Assembly (NCBI RefSeq): GCF_014621775.1
Contig: NZ_CP061204.1
Coordinates: forward strand, 2,004,501-2,068,500
Reading direction: 5' to 3'
From: Stenotrophomonas sp. 169
GTDB taxonomy: Bacteria > Pseudomonadota > Gammaproteobacteria > Xanthomonadales > Xanthomonadaceae
Length of the DNA stretch: 64,000 bases
Position 1 is the stretch's first letter, and each line of letters starts with the position of its first letter. The position numbers and the translations under genes were made by a program. Below, piece after piece: positions 1-8,825 of this stretch. The notes beneath the pieces were generated by a model that searched no databases, had not been told where the DNA came from, and worked only from the letters and a program-made list of their open reading frames with translations.

Positions 1-226
1 AGGCGCCGACGCGGCGCTGCTGTGCGGTGCCGAAACGAAGCGATGCACGCGCCCCTTCTGCCGAGGCCGTGGCCAAGGTCTGCTGCACGGCCATCATCAT
101 CACGCCGGTGTAGGTCAGGAACAGCAACGGCAACACGCCGAGCATCAGCATGAAGGCGAATTCGAGGGTGACCACGCCGCGCTGGCGGGAAGGGCGGGCA
201 GAGCGGGCAGGGAAGCGGACGTTCAT
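1..226 (-). CDS. TadE-like pilus assembly protein (partial, runs off the left edge)
   Basis: Only the first 75 codons are present. After a short basic N-terminus comes a pseudopilin-like stretch, GVVTLEFAFMLMLGVLPLL (from residue 17), with a Gly-Val junction and a Glu five residues further on (E22), then a hydrophobic segment. This is the layout of TadE/TadF pseudopilins, which are cleaved by the Tad prepilin peptidase and help assemble Flp pili at the inner membrane. The start codon overlaps the stop codon of the upstream prepilin peptidase gene (ATGA), so the two are probably translated together. TadE versus TadF cannot be decided without the C-terminus. Confidence 0.8.
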   Translation of the reverse strand, partial: MNVRFPARSARPSRQRGVVTLEFAFMLMLGVLPLLFLTYTGVMMMAVQQTLATASAEGARASLRFGTAQQRRVGA

Positions 227-768
227 CGGACGCCCCCGGCAACAGTCCAGAGCACCCAGGCCATGGCAGCCGCACCCAGGTAGGCGGCATACGGAATCCC
301 GGCACGCCCTTGCCGGGCACTGTGCATGCGCTGTATCGCCGGACGTTCGTGCAGCTGGCTTTCCCACTGCTGTCGCGCGAGCACCATCCGGACCGGCAGC
401 AGGCCCTGCAGCGCACGCCAGGCGGACACAGCGACGGCATGCACGCCCGCCAGCAGGCTGGCTACGATCCAGACGGGTAGCAGCGCCTGCCAGCCGAGCA
501 GCAGCCCCACCACGGCGAAGAACTTGACGTCGCCCGCGCCCATCCAGCGGATGGCGTAGAACGGAATCAAGGCGGCAAAGCCGATCAACAGGCCGAGGAC
601 GTGGCGCATCGGATCGCTGTCGGACGATGTCAGCGCCGAGGTCGTGATGATCACGACCCCGGTGCCCGCCGCCACCAGCAGCCAGAGATTGGGAACACGA
701 CGTGCGTAGAGATCGCTGATCACGATCCGCAGGCACAGCACCATGGCCAACAAGCTCAAGGCGGTCAT
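223..768 (-). CDS. cpaA: Prepilin peptidase CpaA/TadV (A24 family)
   Basis: A 181-residue polytopic membrane protein. It has the two catalytic aspartates of A24 aspartic peptidases: D19 in the ISDLYARRVPN segment and D80 in the GAGDVKF motif. The protein is short and lacks the N-terminal cytoplasmic methylase domain of PilD, as expected for the CpaA/TadV type that cleaves Flp prepilin and TadE/TadF pseudopilins. A strong ribosome binding site (GGAGGAG) precedes the ATG. It lies between flp and the tadE-like gene on the same strand, so it should be part of the tad operon. Confidence 0.9.
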   Translation of the reverse strand: MTALSLLAMVLCLRIVISDLYARRVPNLWLLVAAGTGVVIITTSALTSSDSDPMRHVLGLLIGFAALIPFYAIRWMGAGDVKFFAVVGLLLGWQALLPVWIVASLLAGVHAVAVSAWRALQGLLPVRMVLARQQWESQLHERPAIQRMHSARQGRAGIPYAAYLGAAAMAWVLWTVAGGVR

Positions 769-847
769 CGTTGGGCTCCTCCGGTGAGCGCACGTCCTGG
801 AGACGCGGACTTCAATTGCCAGGCGCGTCCGTGCGCCACCTGCCGGC

Positions 848-1051
848 TCAGTTCTGGGCGCTGCCGCCGCCAGCAGGAACGGTGACGTTGGCTGCCGTTG
901 CGAGTTTGTCGAACAGTGCTTCGAAGAAAGGCTGGATCTTCTCTCCGGCGACGGTGACGAGTACGCCGGCGATGAGCGCGGCCAGCAGGCCGTATTCCAG
1001 CGCGGTAACGCCGTCTTCTTCTTTCAGGAACTTGCGGATGGATGCATTCAT
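848..1051 (-). CDS. flp: Flp family type IVb pilin
   Basis: A 67-residue major pilin precursor. The leader ends at G14 and is followed by VTALEYGL, so cleavage between G14 and V15 would leave a mature pilin with Glu at position 5 and Tyr at 6, as in Flp pilins. A hydrophobic helix follows, then a short polar tail rich in Gly and Ala. The ribosome binding site AAAGGGAG lies upstream of the ATG. It is the first gene of the leftward tad locus and is followed after about 80 bases by the prepilin peptidase that should process it. Confidence 0.92.
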   Translation of the reverse strand: MNASIRKFLKEEDGVTALEYGLLAALIAGVLVTVAGEKIQPFFEALFDKLATAANVTVPAGGGSAQN

Positions 1052-1641
1052 GACGGTTGACTCCCTTTACCTGTCAGTTATTCCAAGGATATTGCCCGGA
1101 TGGTCGATGCGGCTCCGCCACGACCATTTAGTTTCCCGCACGATTCCCTGTGCAGGCAGCGGTTCCCGCGCGGGAACCTGCATATTGTGGCGACCGGCAC
1201 AGGGCACGGACTTAATAGGCGGCCGGCACGACGTCCAACGCCGACCCCGCCTTGCAAAGGCCGTGTGCTGGCCTGTATTCCGCCAGTCAACGGTTCCCCG
1301 AACTGCCACCGCGTGCTTACTGTGCCTCAATTTCACCTGATGACAACATCAATCGCTATGCAAATTCGGCACAAACGTGATGAATGCGATTGAGGCGTGG
1401 CGGAGTGCGGACTACATCACATTTGGATCGAGTTAAAGCAGAGGCGCTCCGCGGGTGCGTCGGGAAATTGACGCGCTCACTTAATAATCGGCGTGTCCAC
1501 GGCGCGTCCAGGATTTCAAGTTTACGCGCACAGATAATCAGGCATACTCCGTTCATCAACACGAACGAACCAGGGTGCGCGCGCGCACGCCGGATGGTTG
1601 GTGAAAGTCGAAGTGTGGTGCCGAAGGGGGATGTCACTGTC
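1052..1641. other. Intergenic region between divergent flp and AraC-type gene
   Basis: About 590 bases separate the two divergent genes and no coding sequence is convincing here. The region must hold the flp promoter (leftward) and the AraC gene promoter (rightward), but I see no clear -35/-10 pair for either. It contains an imperfect hairpin (1100-1127) that would fall in the flp leader, a perfect 18-bp palindrome (1161-1178), and an alternating palindrome GTGCGCGCGCGCAC (1575-1588). Confidence 0.6.
1161..1178. promoter_or_regulatory. Perfect 18-bp palindrome upstream of flp
   Basis: GGTTCCCGCGCGGGAACC reads the same on both strands with no mismatch. It lies 110-130 bases upstream of the flp start codon and about 460 bases upstream of the AraC-type gene. 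With no T-tract and no loop it is more like a protein operator than a terminator. The cognate regulator is unknown. Confidence 0.4.
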
Positions 1642-2622
1642 ATGGCAGATGGTGTTGGAAGCGTTGGCGAAGACGGATTGCGGCCGATGGACCTGGCGAC
1701 GCTCGGCAATGTGCTGCGCGTGTGCGATGTGGAGCTGGTGCTGCTTGATGGCAACGGCCCGCGCGCGGGCATCGACGCACGCGTGCACGACGAGGCGCTG
1801 TTCTGCCATGTGGCGACCGGGTTCCAGGTGCGTGGTCGCTTCATGCTGCCGCCCGACTGGGCGATGGTGGGGTATGTCCATGCCGCTGATCCCGATCGCA
1901 GCTGGTGCCACGGTGTACCGCTGGCGGCCGGCACGGTGCTGACCGTGCTGCCCGAGGGCATCAGCGAATTCGCATTGGGCGCCGGAACACGCATCACGCT
2001 GATGCTTGTCGCTGCCGCGCGGTTGCAGCGCAAATTGACCGAGCTCAGCCTGCGATCCACGCCGCCGTCAGGGCAGGCGCTGAATCTGTTCGGCATCGCC
2101 GACGATGCCGGCCTAGCGGATCACTACCGGGAACTGCAGGCAGCGTTGACCGCTGGCAACAGTGCGGGCCTGGCTGCGCAGGCAAGCGACGGCCTGTTGC
2201 ACGAACATGTGCAGGCACTGCTTGCCGCGGGACCGGGCGAGCAGGCGATGAACACCCGGGCGCGACGGACGCACTACCTCATCGTGCAGCGCGCCGAGAA
2301 CTTCATGCGCTTGAACCTGCGCCACAACATCTACATGAACGAGATCTGCGATGCGGCGGGCGTGAGCGAGCGCGGCCTGCGTTACGCGTTCGAAGATCTG
2401 TTCGGCCTCTCGCCGAACCGCTACCTGTCGATGCTGCGCCTGTCTGCTGCCTGCCGCGGGCTGTCGATGGCGGACGGCGGACGTCGCTCGGTGAAGGCCA
2501 TCGCATTGAGTTGCGGCCTGTGGGATCTGTCCCGGTTTGCCGACAACTACCGCAAGGTGTTCGGTGAGCTGCCACGCGATACGTTGATGCGTGCGCCGGG
2601 CGCGACGGGCCAGTCCACCTGA
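1642..2622 (+). CDS. AraC family transcriptional regulator
   Basis: Starting at the ATG at 1642, which has a purine-rich GAAGGGGG about 11 bases upstream, the protein has 326 residues. The frame is open further upstream (in-frame ATG at 1594), so the start is uncertain. The C-terminal 110 residues form a double helix-turn-helix of the AraC/XylS type: an MNEICDAAGVSERGLRYAF helix pair, then the LFGLSPNRYLSMLRL linker and a second HTH. The N-terminal part resembles a cupin-like sensing domain with no recognisable ligand motif. The gene ends 15 bases before a set of 21-bp-phased repeats and 185 bases before the adhesin gene, so it may control that gene; this is inference. Confidence 0.85.
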   Translation: MADGVGSVGEDGLRPMDLATLGNVLRVCDVELVLLDGNGPRAGIDARVHDEALFCHVATGFQVRGRFMLPPDWAMVGYVHAADPDRSWCHGVPLAAGTVLTVLPEGISEFALGAGTRITLMLVAAARLQRKLTELSLRSTPPSGQALNLFGIADDAGLADHYRELQAALTAGNSAGLAAQASDGLLHEHVQALLAAGPGEQAMNTRARRTHYLIVQRAENFMRLNLRHNIYMNEICDAAGVSERGLRYAFEDLFGLSPNRYLSMLRLSAACRGLSMADGGRRSVKAIALSCGLWDLSRFADNYRKVFGELPRDTLMRAPGATGQST

Positions 2623-2637
2623 GGCAGCAAATGCGAT

Positions 2638-2721
2638 TGCCGGAATCGTGCATCGCGCTGCCGAATCTCTTCGACACCTTGCCGGAATGCGTCGTTTGCC
2701 TGCCGGAATGAAGTGCCCCGC
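2638..2721 (+). promoter_or_regulatory. Four 21-bp-phased direct repeats (candidate AraC-type activator sites)
   Basis: The motif TGCCGGAAT starts at 2638, 2680 and 2701, and a one-base-shorter form, TGCCGAAT, starts at 2659. All four starts are exactly 21 bases apart, that is two helical turns, so all copies face the same side of the DNA. AraC binds its tandem I1 and I2 half-sites with a 21-bp period. An AraC-type gene lies immediately upstream and the adhesin start codon is about 86 bases downstream. Function is inferred from spacing and context. Confidence 0.6.
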
Positions 2722-2807
2722 ATGACGTGCACGCGCTGAAATAGCAGTCACCTGCCAACAGGCAGACCGAATGACTCACGACGCGTCGTCCACGGGGGAC
2801 TGAACTC

Positions 2808-5800
2808 ATGAATCGTATTTTCCGACTGGTGTGGAGCAAGCAGCTGCGCGCCATGGTCGTGGCCTCTGAACTGGCCACCGGCGCCCACGGCGGCACCTCT
2901 TCACTCATCGATCAGCGCCCTGGGCTGCCCGCCCCGGCCACGCTCGCCATTGCCATGGTATTGGCGCTGTGCGCCGGCTCGGCTGCCGCTGCGGAGAACA
3001 GCCAGACGATGCGTGATCTGCACGCCCTGGCCGCGAAGTACACACAGCAGGCACCGGTGAAGATCGATGCCGATGCCGCCTTGGCCGTCCTTGCCGGCCA
3101 ACAGGCGGCACGACCGCTTGTCGACGTCGATGCGAGTGTCAACCTGCGACTTGCGGCCGACCTGCCGATTGTCCGCCACGCGCTGCCCGCGAAGGTGCAG
3201 GTCGCAGCGGCGGTGCGGGCAGAGGCATCGGCGGCGAAGCCGGTCATCGCGGCGGGTGCCGTCGCTTCCGTCACCGATCCGCGCCGCGCCGTACCTGCGA
3301 TGGCAGTGAACGCAGCCGTGCAGGCCGGTGGTGCAGCCGATCAGCCGGCGAGTGGCGTGCAGGCCGTCGTCGCTGCCGCGCTGTCGGATGGCAGAACCGC
3401 TACCGGTAGCAGCAACGCCCACGTCGCGGCAGAAGCGGCCGTGCGCCTCGCCGCGAAGGAGGAAGATCCGATTGCGACCGACGTGGTGGTCAATGCCGCC
3501 CTGGATGCGGGTCCTGCCGGCGGTGTATCCGTTGCCGCCGACGCCCATGTGCTCGGTGCCGCCGATCGCAACCCGAAGCGGGTCCTCCAGGCATCTGCCA
3601 GCGCGCAGGCCAGTGGCTTGAACCTGGGCAACGTGGTGGGCGGTGTCGGCTCGCTGCTGGGCGGCGTCGGCAGTGCAGTGGGCGGACTGGTGCAGGGTGA
3701 CTTGGGAACGGTGGTGGGCGGCATTGGCGCCGGCGTGGGCGGACTGGTCGGCGGGGTCACCGACGGGCTTGGCCTGAGCGCACCTTCGGCCATTCCGCCG
3801 GATAGCCCGAAGGCACCGCGACCGGCCGCGCCGAACACGGGCCTGGTCATCGGCAGCGGTGGCGTGGTCGGTACGCTGTCCACGCTGGTCGGGCCGACGT
3901 TGCAGAGTGTGCTGGGCGGCGATGGCTTCGTCCGTAATGGCGGGTTGTCGGTAAGCAGCGCCAACGTGCAGCAGACCTACTCGGTCACCAATGTGCTGGG
4001 CCTGCCGGTGGTCAACCTGACCCCGGTCGGCACGTTGCTTGACGGACTGGGTGGCGCCACCACCGGTGGCAGCTCGCACCTGACGCTGATCGGCGGCGTC
4101 ACCTCTGACAGCTATATCTACAACATCAACAACGGTGACCCGAACGGGCTGCTGGGCCTGCTGCTTCCGGGCCAGGCGCCGGAGTGGGCGGCATCATGCC
4201 TGAACGTGCTGGGCGCCGTCTCGGTGGACTGCTGGGCCGTCAATCCGGCGCAGGACTTCCAGGTGCTGATGGGCGATGGCGCCTATGCCAACGGGTCGCG
4301 CGAAGTGGTGATCGGCGCCAATGCCAGCCACCGACTGCCGCAGCAGGATGCCAACATTGCCTTCCCCGGCAACGGCATCAATGATCCAGGCAATCCCACC
4401 GGCGTGCCGACGGCGGATTACGCCGCACGGATGGGCCACTCGGTGATCGTCGGTGACAGCGCCAGCGGCACCGCCAACGGCCAGGTGTTGCTGGGCGCGG
4501 AGGCGACGTCCAGCGAAGCCAACAGTGTCGCGCTGGGTTACCGCTCCAGTGCGTTGCGCGGTGCGCAGGCCAGCTACAACGCCTATGGGCTGGATACCGC
4601 ACAGGTGTCCAGTGGCGAAGTGTCGGTCGGTTTCGCCGGCGGCGAGCGGCAGATCACCCATGTCGCGGCGGGCAGCCTCGCCAGCGATGCGGTCAACGTG
4701 GCACAGCTGCAGGGCGCGGTCGAACTGATCAACGCAGCAGGCGTCATGGCCGTCACGTACGACGATGATGGCACCGGCCTGCCCAACTTCCGCCGTGCCA
4801 CGCTGGGCGGGGGGACGGGCACGACCACCTTGGCCAACATCGCCGACGGCATGGACGCCAACGATGCGGTGAATGTCAGCCAGCTGGAGGCCATGGAGCA
4901 GGGCGCGGTGCGCTATGACGTAGCCGCCGATGACAGCGTGGACTACCGCAGTGCCACGCTGGGGAACGGCAGCGGCACGACCCGGCTGAGCAACCTGGCC
5001 GACGGCATGGTTGCCGCGGCCAGCACCGAAGCGGTCACCGGCGCGCAGCTCTCCACTACCAATGATGCGCTGTCGGCGTTCTTCGGCGGCACCACGTCCT
5101 ATGACCCCGCTACCGCGCTGTTCACTGCGCCGCAGTTCGCCATCACCTCGGTGGCAGCGGACGGCGGGCAGGCAGCAGGCGTGTACGACAATGCCAACGA
5201 CGCGTTCGACGCGGTCGGCGGATCGCTGGTCAACCTCAACACGCAGATCAGCGACATCCGCAATGGGGAGGCGTCGCGCTTCTTCAAAGTCAATTCGATC
5301 GGGGTGGATGCGGCGGCGCCGGGCACGGAGTCGGTCGCCATCGGGGGCGGCGCCAGCGCAATGGCGGGCAATGCCGTGGCCCTCGGTGCGGGCAGCGTGG
5401 CGGATCGCGCCGACAGCGTGTCCATCGGCGCGCTGGGTGCCGCGCGCCAGCTGACCAACGTGGCCGATGCCACCGAAAGCAACGATGCGGTCAATCTGGG
5501 GCAGCTGCAGGCTTCTGAACAGGGCGCGCTGCGCTACGACATCGCGGCCGATGGCAGCATCGACTACCGCACGGCCACCCTGGGCAACGGCACCGCGACC
5601 ACGCTGAGCAACCTCGCGGCGGGCGAGGTGGCGGCCACCAGCAGCGAGGCGATCAACGGGGCCCAGTTGTTCGCGGCCAGCCAGTCCGCCGCAACGCATC
5701 TGGGCGGGGGCGCCGGCGTGGATGCGACGGGTGGCATCACGGCCCCGACCTATACGCTCAACAGCGTGGCGGTTGACGGTTCCGTCAGCAGCGGCGACTA

Positions 5801-7424
5801 CAACGATGTGGGTAGCGCCTTCGACGCGGTGAGTACCTCACTCGCCAATGTCGCCGACAAGACCGACACCGTGGACCGGCTGGCCGTGAAGTACGACGCC
5901 GATGCCTCCGGCAACGCGAGCAACGCCATCACCCTGGCCGGTGACGGCAGCGGTGGCGCGGTGCAGCTGGGCAACCTGGCCGACGGCAGCATCGGCGCGG
6001 GCAGCCGGCAGGCGGTGACCGGCAACCAGTTGTTCGCCACCCACCAGACCGTCGCCAACTACTTCGGAGGTACGACCGTGTATGACGGCGCAACCAATAC
6101 CTGGACCGCACCGACGTTCCGCATCTCGTCCATCGCCACCGATGGGTCGGTGGTTGGCAGCGACTACGGCAATGTCACCGTCGCGTTCTCTGCCGTGGAC
6201 TCGTCGCTGCAGAACATCAACCAGCGCATCGACACCATCGGCGGCGGCGGAAGCGCGTTCCTCGCGGTCAACTCGAGCAAGTCCGGCGCCACCGCCGCAG
6301 GCACCGACGCGGTAGCCGTGGGGCCGCAGGCCAGTGCGGCCGGGACGGCCAGCGTGGCGATCGGCGATGGCGCCAGCGCGGCGGCCGACAACAGCGTGGC
6401 CCTCGGTGCCGGATCGGTCGCCGCGACGGGAGCGCAAGCCGGCTACACCGGGGCGTTCGGTGCCGCAGGCAGCAGCAGCTCGGCGGGTGAAGTGTCGCTC
6501 GGCAGCACCGGCAGCGAGCGGCAGCTCACCCATGTGGCCGATGGATCGGCGCGCTACGACGCGGTGAACGTCGGCCAGCTGCAGAACGGTGTGCAGTACG
6601 CTATCGACGAGTCCAGGAGCTACACCGACCAGCAGATCACCAACATCAACAACGGCAGCGCCGGGATGTTCCAGGTGAACAACTCGCAGGCGCTGGCCAA
6701 TCCGTCGGCGAGCGGCAGCAACGCTGCCGCCGGTGGCGCAGGCGCCAACGCCGCCGGGGCGAATGCCACGGCATTGGGCAACGGCGCGCAGGCACAGGCA
6801 GACAACACGGTTGCGCTGGGTGCGGGGTCGGTCGCGAACCGCGCCAACACGGTGTCGGTGGGCAGCGCGGGGGCGGAGCGGCAGATCGCCAACGTGGCCG
6901 ACGGCAGCCAGGCCACCGATGCGGTGAACGTCCGCCAACTGCAGGCCTCGCAACAGGGCACGATCCGCTACGACAGCACCACCAGCGGCGCCACCGATTT
7001 CAGCAGCGTCACCTTGGGCCAGGCGGGCAGTGGCCCGACCCAGGTCCGCAACGTGGCGGCCGGCTCGGCGGGCACGGATGCGGTCAACGTCGATCAGCTC
7101 CGCAGCGGCATGTCGCAGACGCTGGACTGGTCGAAGGCATACACAGACGAACGCATCGACAGCTTCGACCGCAACCTGAAGCGCACCGACGACCGTGCGT
7201 CGGCCGGCGTCGCATCGGCCATGGCGGTGGCTGCATTGCCGCAGCCCAGTGAGGCCGGCCGCAGCATGGCCTCCTTCGCGGCGGGCAGCTTCAACGGCGA
7301 GTCGGGCATGGCACTGGGCATTTCCGGCGTCTCCGATGGCGGGCGCTGGATCTACAAGTTCAGCGGGTCGACCAACACCCGCGGCGACGGCGGTGTCGCC
7401 ATGGGTGCCGGCATCCAGTGGTAA
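2808..7424 (+). CDS. YadA-type trimeric autotransporter adhesin (type Vc)
   Basis: A 1538-residue surface adhesin. Residues 1-24 (MNRIFRLVWSKQLRAMVVAS...) are an extended signal peptide region, followed by a hydrophobic signal ending near SAAAAE at about residue 62. Residues 65-270 are unusually Ala-rich and a Gly/Val-rich stretch covers about 270-320. The head and stalk follow, with YadA head repeats such as SVALGYRSSA and nine neck (HIM-like) motifs of the type NVADGSxxxDAVNVxQL. The last 80 residues form the YadA anchor, which makes one third of a 12-stranded outer-membrane barrel and ends in aromatic W. It should trimerise and mediate attachment or biofilm formation. GGGGGA precedes the ATG. 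The phased repeats upstream suggest activator control. Confidence 0.93.
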   Translation: MNRIFRLVWSKQLRAMVVASELATGAHGGTSSLIDQRPGLPAPATLAIAMVLALCAGSAAAAENSQTMRDLHALAAKYTQQAPVKIDADAALAVLAGQQAARPLVDVDASVNLRLAADLPIVRHALPAKVQVAAAVRAEASAAKPVIAAGAVASVTDPRRAVPAMAVNAAVQAGGAADQPASGVQAVVAAALSDGRTATGSSNAHVAAEAAVRLAAKEEDPIATDVVVNAALDAGPAGGVSVAADAHVLGAADRNPKRVLQASASAQASGLNLGNVVGGVGSLLGGVGSAVGGLVQGDLGTVVGGIGAGVGGLVGGVTDGLGLSAPSAIPPDSPKAPRPAAPNTGLVIGSGGVVGTLSTLVGPTLQSVLGGDGFVRNGGLSVSSANVQQTYSVTNVLGLPVVNLTPVGTLLDGLGGATTGGSSHLTLIGGVTSDSYIYNINNGDPNGLLGLLLPGQAPEWAASCLNVLGAVSVDCWAVNPAQDFQVLMGDGAYANGSREVVIGANASHRLPQQDANIAFPGNGINDPGNPTGVPTADYAARMGHSVIVGDSASGTANGQVLLGAEATSSEANSVALGYRSSALRGAQASYNAYGLDTAQVSSGEVSVGFAGGERQITHVAAGSLASDAVNVAQLQGAVELINAAGVMAVTYDDDGTGLPNFRRATLGGGTGTTTLANIADGMDANDAVNVSQLEAMEQGAVRYDVAADDSVDYRSATLGNGSGTTRLSNLADGMVAAASTEAVTGAQLSTTNDALSAFFGGTTSYDPATALFTAPQFAITSVAADGGQAAGVYDNANDAFDAVGGSLVNLNTQISDIRNGEASRFFKVNSIGVDAAAPGTESVAIGGGASAMAGNAVALGAGSVADRADSVSIGALGAARQLTNVADATESNDAVNLGQLQASEQGALRYDIAADGSIDYRTATLGNGTATTLSNLAAGEVAATSSEAINGAQLFAASQSAATHLGGGAGVDATGGITAPTYTLNSVAVDGSVSSGDYNDVGSAFDAVSTSLANVADKTDTVDRLAVKYDADASGNASNAITLAGDGSGGAVQLGNLADGSIGAGSRQAVTGNQLFATHQTVANYFGGTTVYDGATNTWTAPTFRISSIATDGSVVGSDYGNVTVAFSAVDSSLQNINQRIDTIGGGGSAFLAVNSSKSGATAAGTDAVAVGPQASAAGTASVAIGDGASAAADNSVALGAGSVAATGAQAGYTGAFGAAGSSSSAGEVSLGSTGSERQLTHVADGSARYDAVNVGQLQNGVQYAIDESRSYTDQQITNINNGSAGMFQVNNSQALANPSASGSNAAAGGAGANAAGANATALGNGAQAQADNTVALGAGSVANRANTVSVGSAGAERQIANVADGSQATDAVNVRQLQASQQGTIRYDSTTSGATDFSSVTLGQAGSGPTQVRNVAAGSAGTDAVNVDQLRSGMSQTLDWSKAYTDERIDSFDRNLKRTDDRASAGVASAMAVAALPQPSEAGRSMASFAAGSFNGESGMALGISGVSDGGRWIYKFSGSTNTRGDGGVAMGAGIQW

Positions 7425-7488
7425 CTGCACCGGCTCGGCCGACCCTGCGTCGGCCGGCACCGGTATCGCTTCATACAGGGGGAACCAG

Positions 7489-8313
7489 ATGAACAGATCA
7501 CTCCATCACGCTCACGCCGTGCGCTGCATGCTCGCGGCAGTGGCCCTGGGCCTTGCTGCCCTCACCGGCTGCCGCAGCCATGCGACGGCGGGTGCCGACA
7601 GCATGGCCTTTCCGCCGCCCGCCAAGGCGTCGTTGAAAGAGGGCGTCTTCGCCGATCCGGCCGACCTGCGGCGCTTCTCGCCCGGCATGAGCAAGCGGCA
7701 GCTGTACGCCCTTCTGGGCACGCCGCATTTCAACGAAGGCATGTGGGGCGTACGCGAGTGGAACTACCTGTTCAATTTCCGCATGCCACAGGGTGGCGAA
7801 TACTTCACGTGCCAGTTCCAGGTGCGCTTCGATGACAAGGGCGTCGCCCAGGGCGGCTACTGGAAGCCACAGTCGTGCGCGGCGCTGGTCGAGCCGCCGA
7901 CGGTGCCGGCTGCAGCAGCCCAGCCCGCCGCGTTGCCGCGTGAACCCCTGCGCCTTTCGGCCGACGCGCTGTTCGCGTTTGACAGTGCAGCGCTCAGCGC
8001 GGCAGGTCGGCAGGCGGTGGACGGGGTGGTGGGCCAGGTGCAACGCGCCAGCCGGGTCCAGCACATCGACGTGGTGGGCTATTCCGATCGTATCGGAACG
8101 ACTGCCTACAACCTGGACCTGTCGCGGCGCCGCGCCGATGCGGTGCGCAGTGCCTTGGTGGAAGGCGGTGTGGACCCCACGGCCATCCGGGCCGACGGGC
8201 GCGGCGATGCCGAGCCCCTGGTCCAGTGCGCGCAGCGAAGCCACGCGCAGCTGATCGCGTGCCTGGCGCCCAACCGACGGGTGCAGATATCCGGCCGTGC
8301 GCGGATGGACTGA
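7489..8313 (+). CDS. OmpA family lipoprotein with BamE-like domain
   Basis: A 274-residue protein. The lipobox LTGC puts the lipidated cysteine at C28. Residues about 55-140 look like a BamE/SmpA fold (SPGMSKRQLYALLGTPHF). Residues about 160-270 are an OmpA-like peptidoglycan-binding domain (FAFDSAALSAAGRQAVD, then VGYSDRIGTTAYNLDLSRRR). It should sit in the outer membrane and tether it to peptidoglycan. The start at 7489 is supported by AGGGGGA a few bases upstream. It follows the adhesin by 64 bases on the same strand, so it may be co-transcribed and help place or anchor the adhesin; that link is inferred. Confidence 0.88.
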   Translation: MNRSLHHAHAVRCMLAAVALGLAALTGCRSHATAGADSMAFPPPAKASLKEGVFADPADLRRFSPGMSKRQLYALLGTPHFNEGMWGVREWNYLFNFRMPQGGEYFTCQFQVRFDDKGVAQGGYWKPQSCAALVEPPTVPAAAAQPAALPREPLRLSADALFAFDSAALSAAGRQAVDGVVGQVQRASRVQHIDVVGYSDRIGTTAYNLDLSRRRADAVRSALVEGGVDPTAIRADGRGDAEPLVQCAQRSHAQLIACLAPNRRVQISGRARMD

Positions 8314-8448
8314 CCGATCTCTTTCCGTGACGTGCTGTCGGCACGCTCACTTCCCGTGTCCCCCTGGTTCTCCGGCACGCGCGGCAGCGTCTCCCCCGTC
8401 CAGCCCGCGCGTGCCGGTGAGCCAGTTCTTTCTTCCAGCAGGAAATCC

Positions 8449-8733
8449 ATGAACGCACAACTGGCCATGAAGACCCAGACCACGATCAGCCTGTACGGGC
8501 AGCTCGGCAATCATGCGGTCGTGCGTCTGCCCGGTCGCCGCCACCCCGGGTTGATCGTGCAGTCCGATACCGTGGCGGGGTTCATCGCGCAGTTGCAGGA
8601 GGCACAGGTGTCACTGCGCAGCGGACGCACCCAGCGGGCCGAGGCCGAGATGGCCCTGCTGATCGAGGTATTGCAGGACTGGTATGCGCAGATTGAAGGC
8701 CGCCTGGCCGATGCCGGCGAGGCCATGGGGTAG
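8449..8733 (+). CDS. Small conserved protein of unknown function
   Basis: A 94-residue soluble protein that I do not recognise with certainty. The start at 8449 has AGGAAA just upstream. The N-terminal half is beta-rich (ISLYGQLGNHAVVRLPGRR) and the rest is helical (AEAEMALLIEVLQDWYAQIEG). There is no signal peptide or membrane segment. It lies between the OmpA-type lipoprotein and an M14 peptidase, 135 bases after the former. The codon usage is like that of its neighbours, so I take it as real. No function is assigned. Confidence 0.7.
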   Translation: MNAQLAMKTQTTISLYGQLGNHAVVRLPGRRHPGLIVQSDTVAGFIAQLQEAQVSLRSGRTQRAEAEMALLIEVLQDWYAQIEGRLADAGEAMG

Positions 8734-8825
8734 GGCGGGCGACACACGGGCCCAGCACGGTGGCCGACAGGGGCACAGCGTGCGGTGTTAAAATCACGCC
8801 TGATTCCTGCTGCCGCGAGACCATC

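Noticed and set aside
5838..7460. A 540-codon open frame opposite the adhesin stalk
   Set aside because: It arises from the repetitive adhesin coding sequence; no recognisable domain and no start signal.
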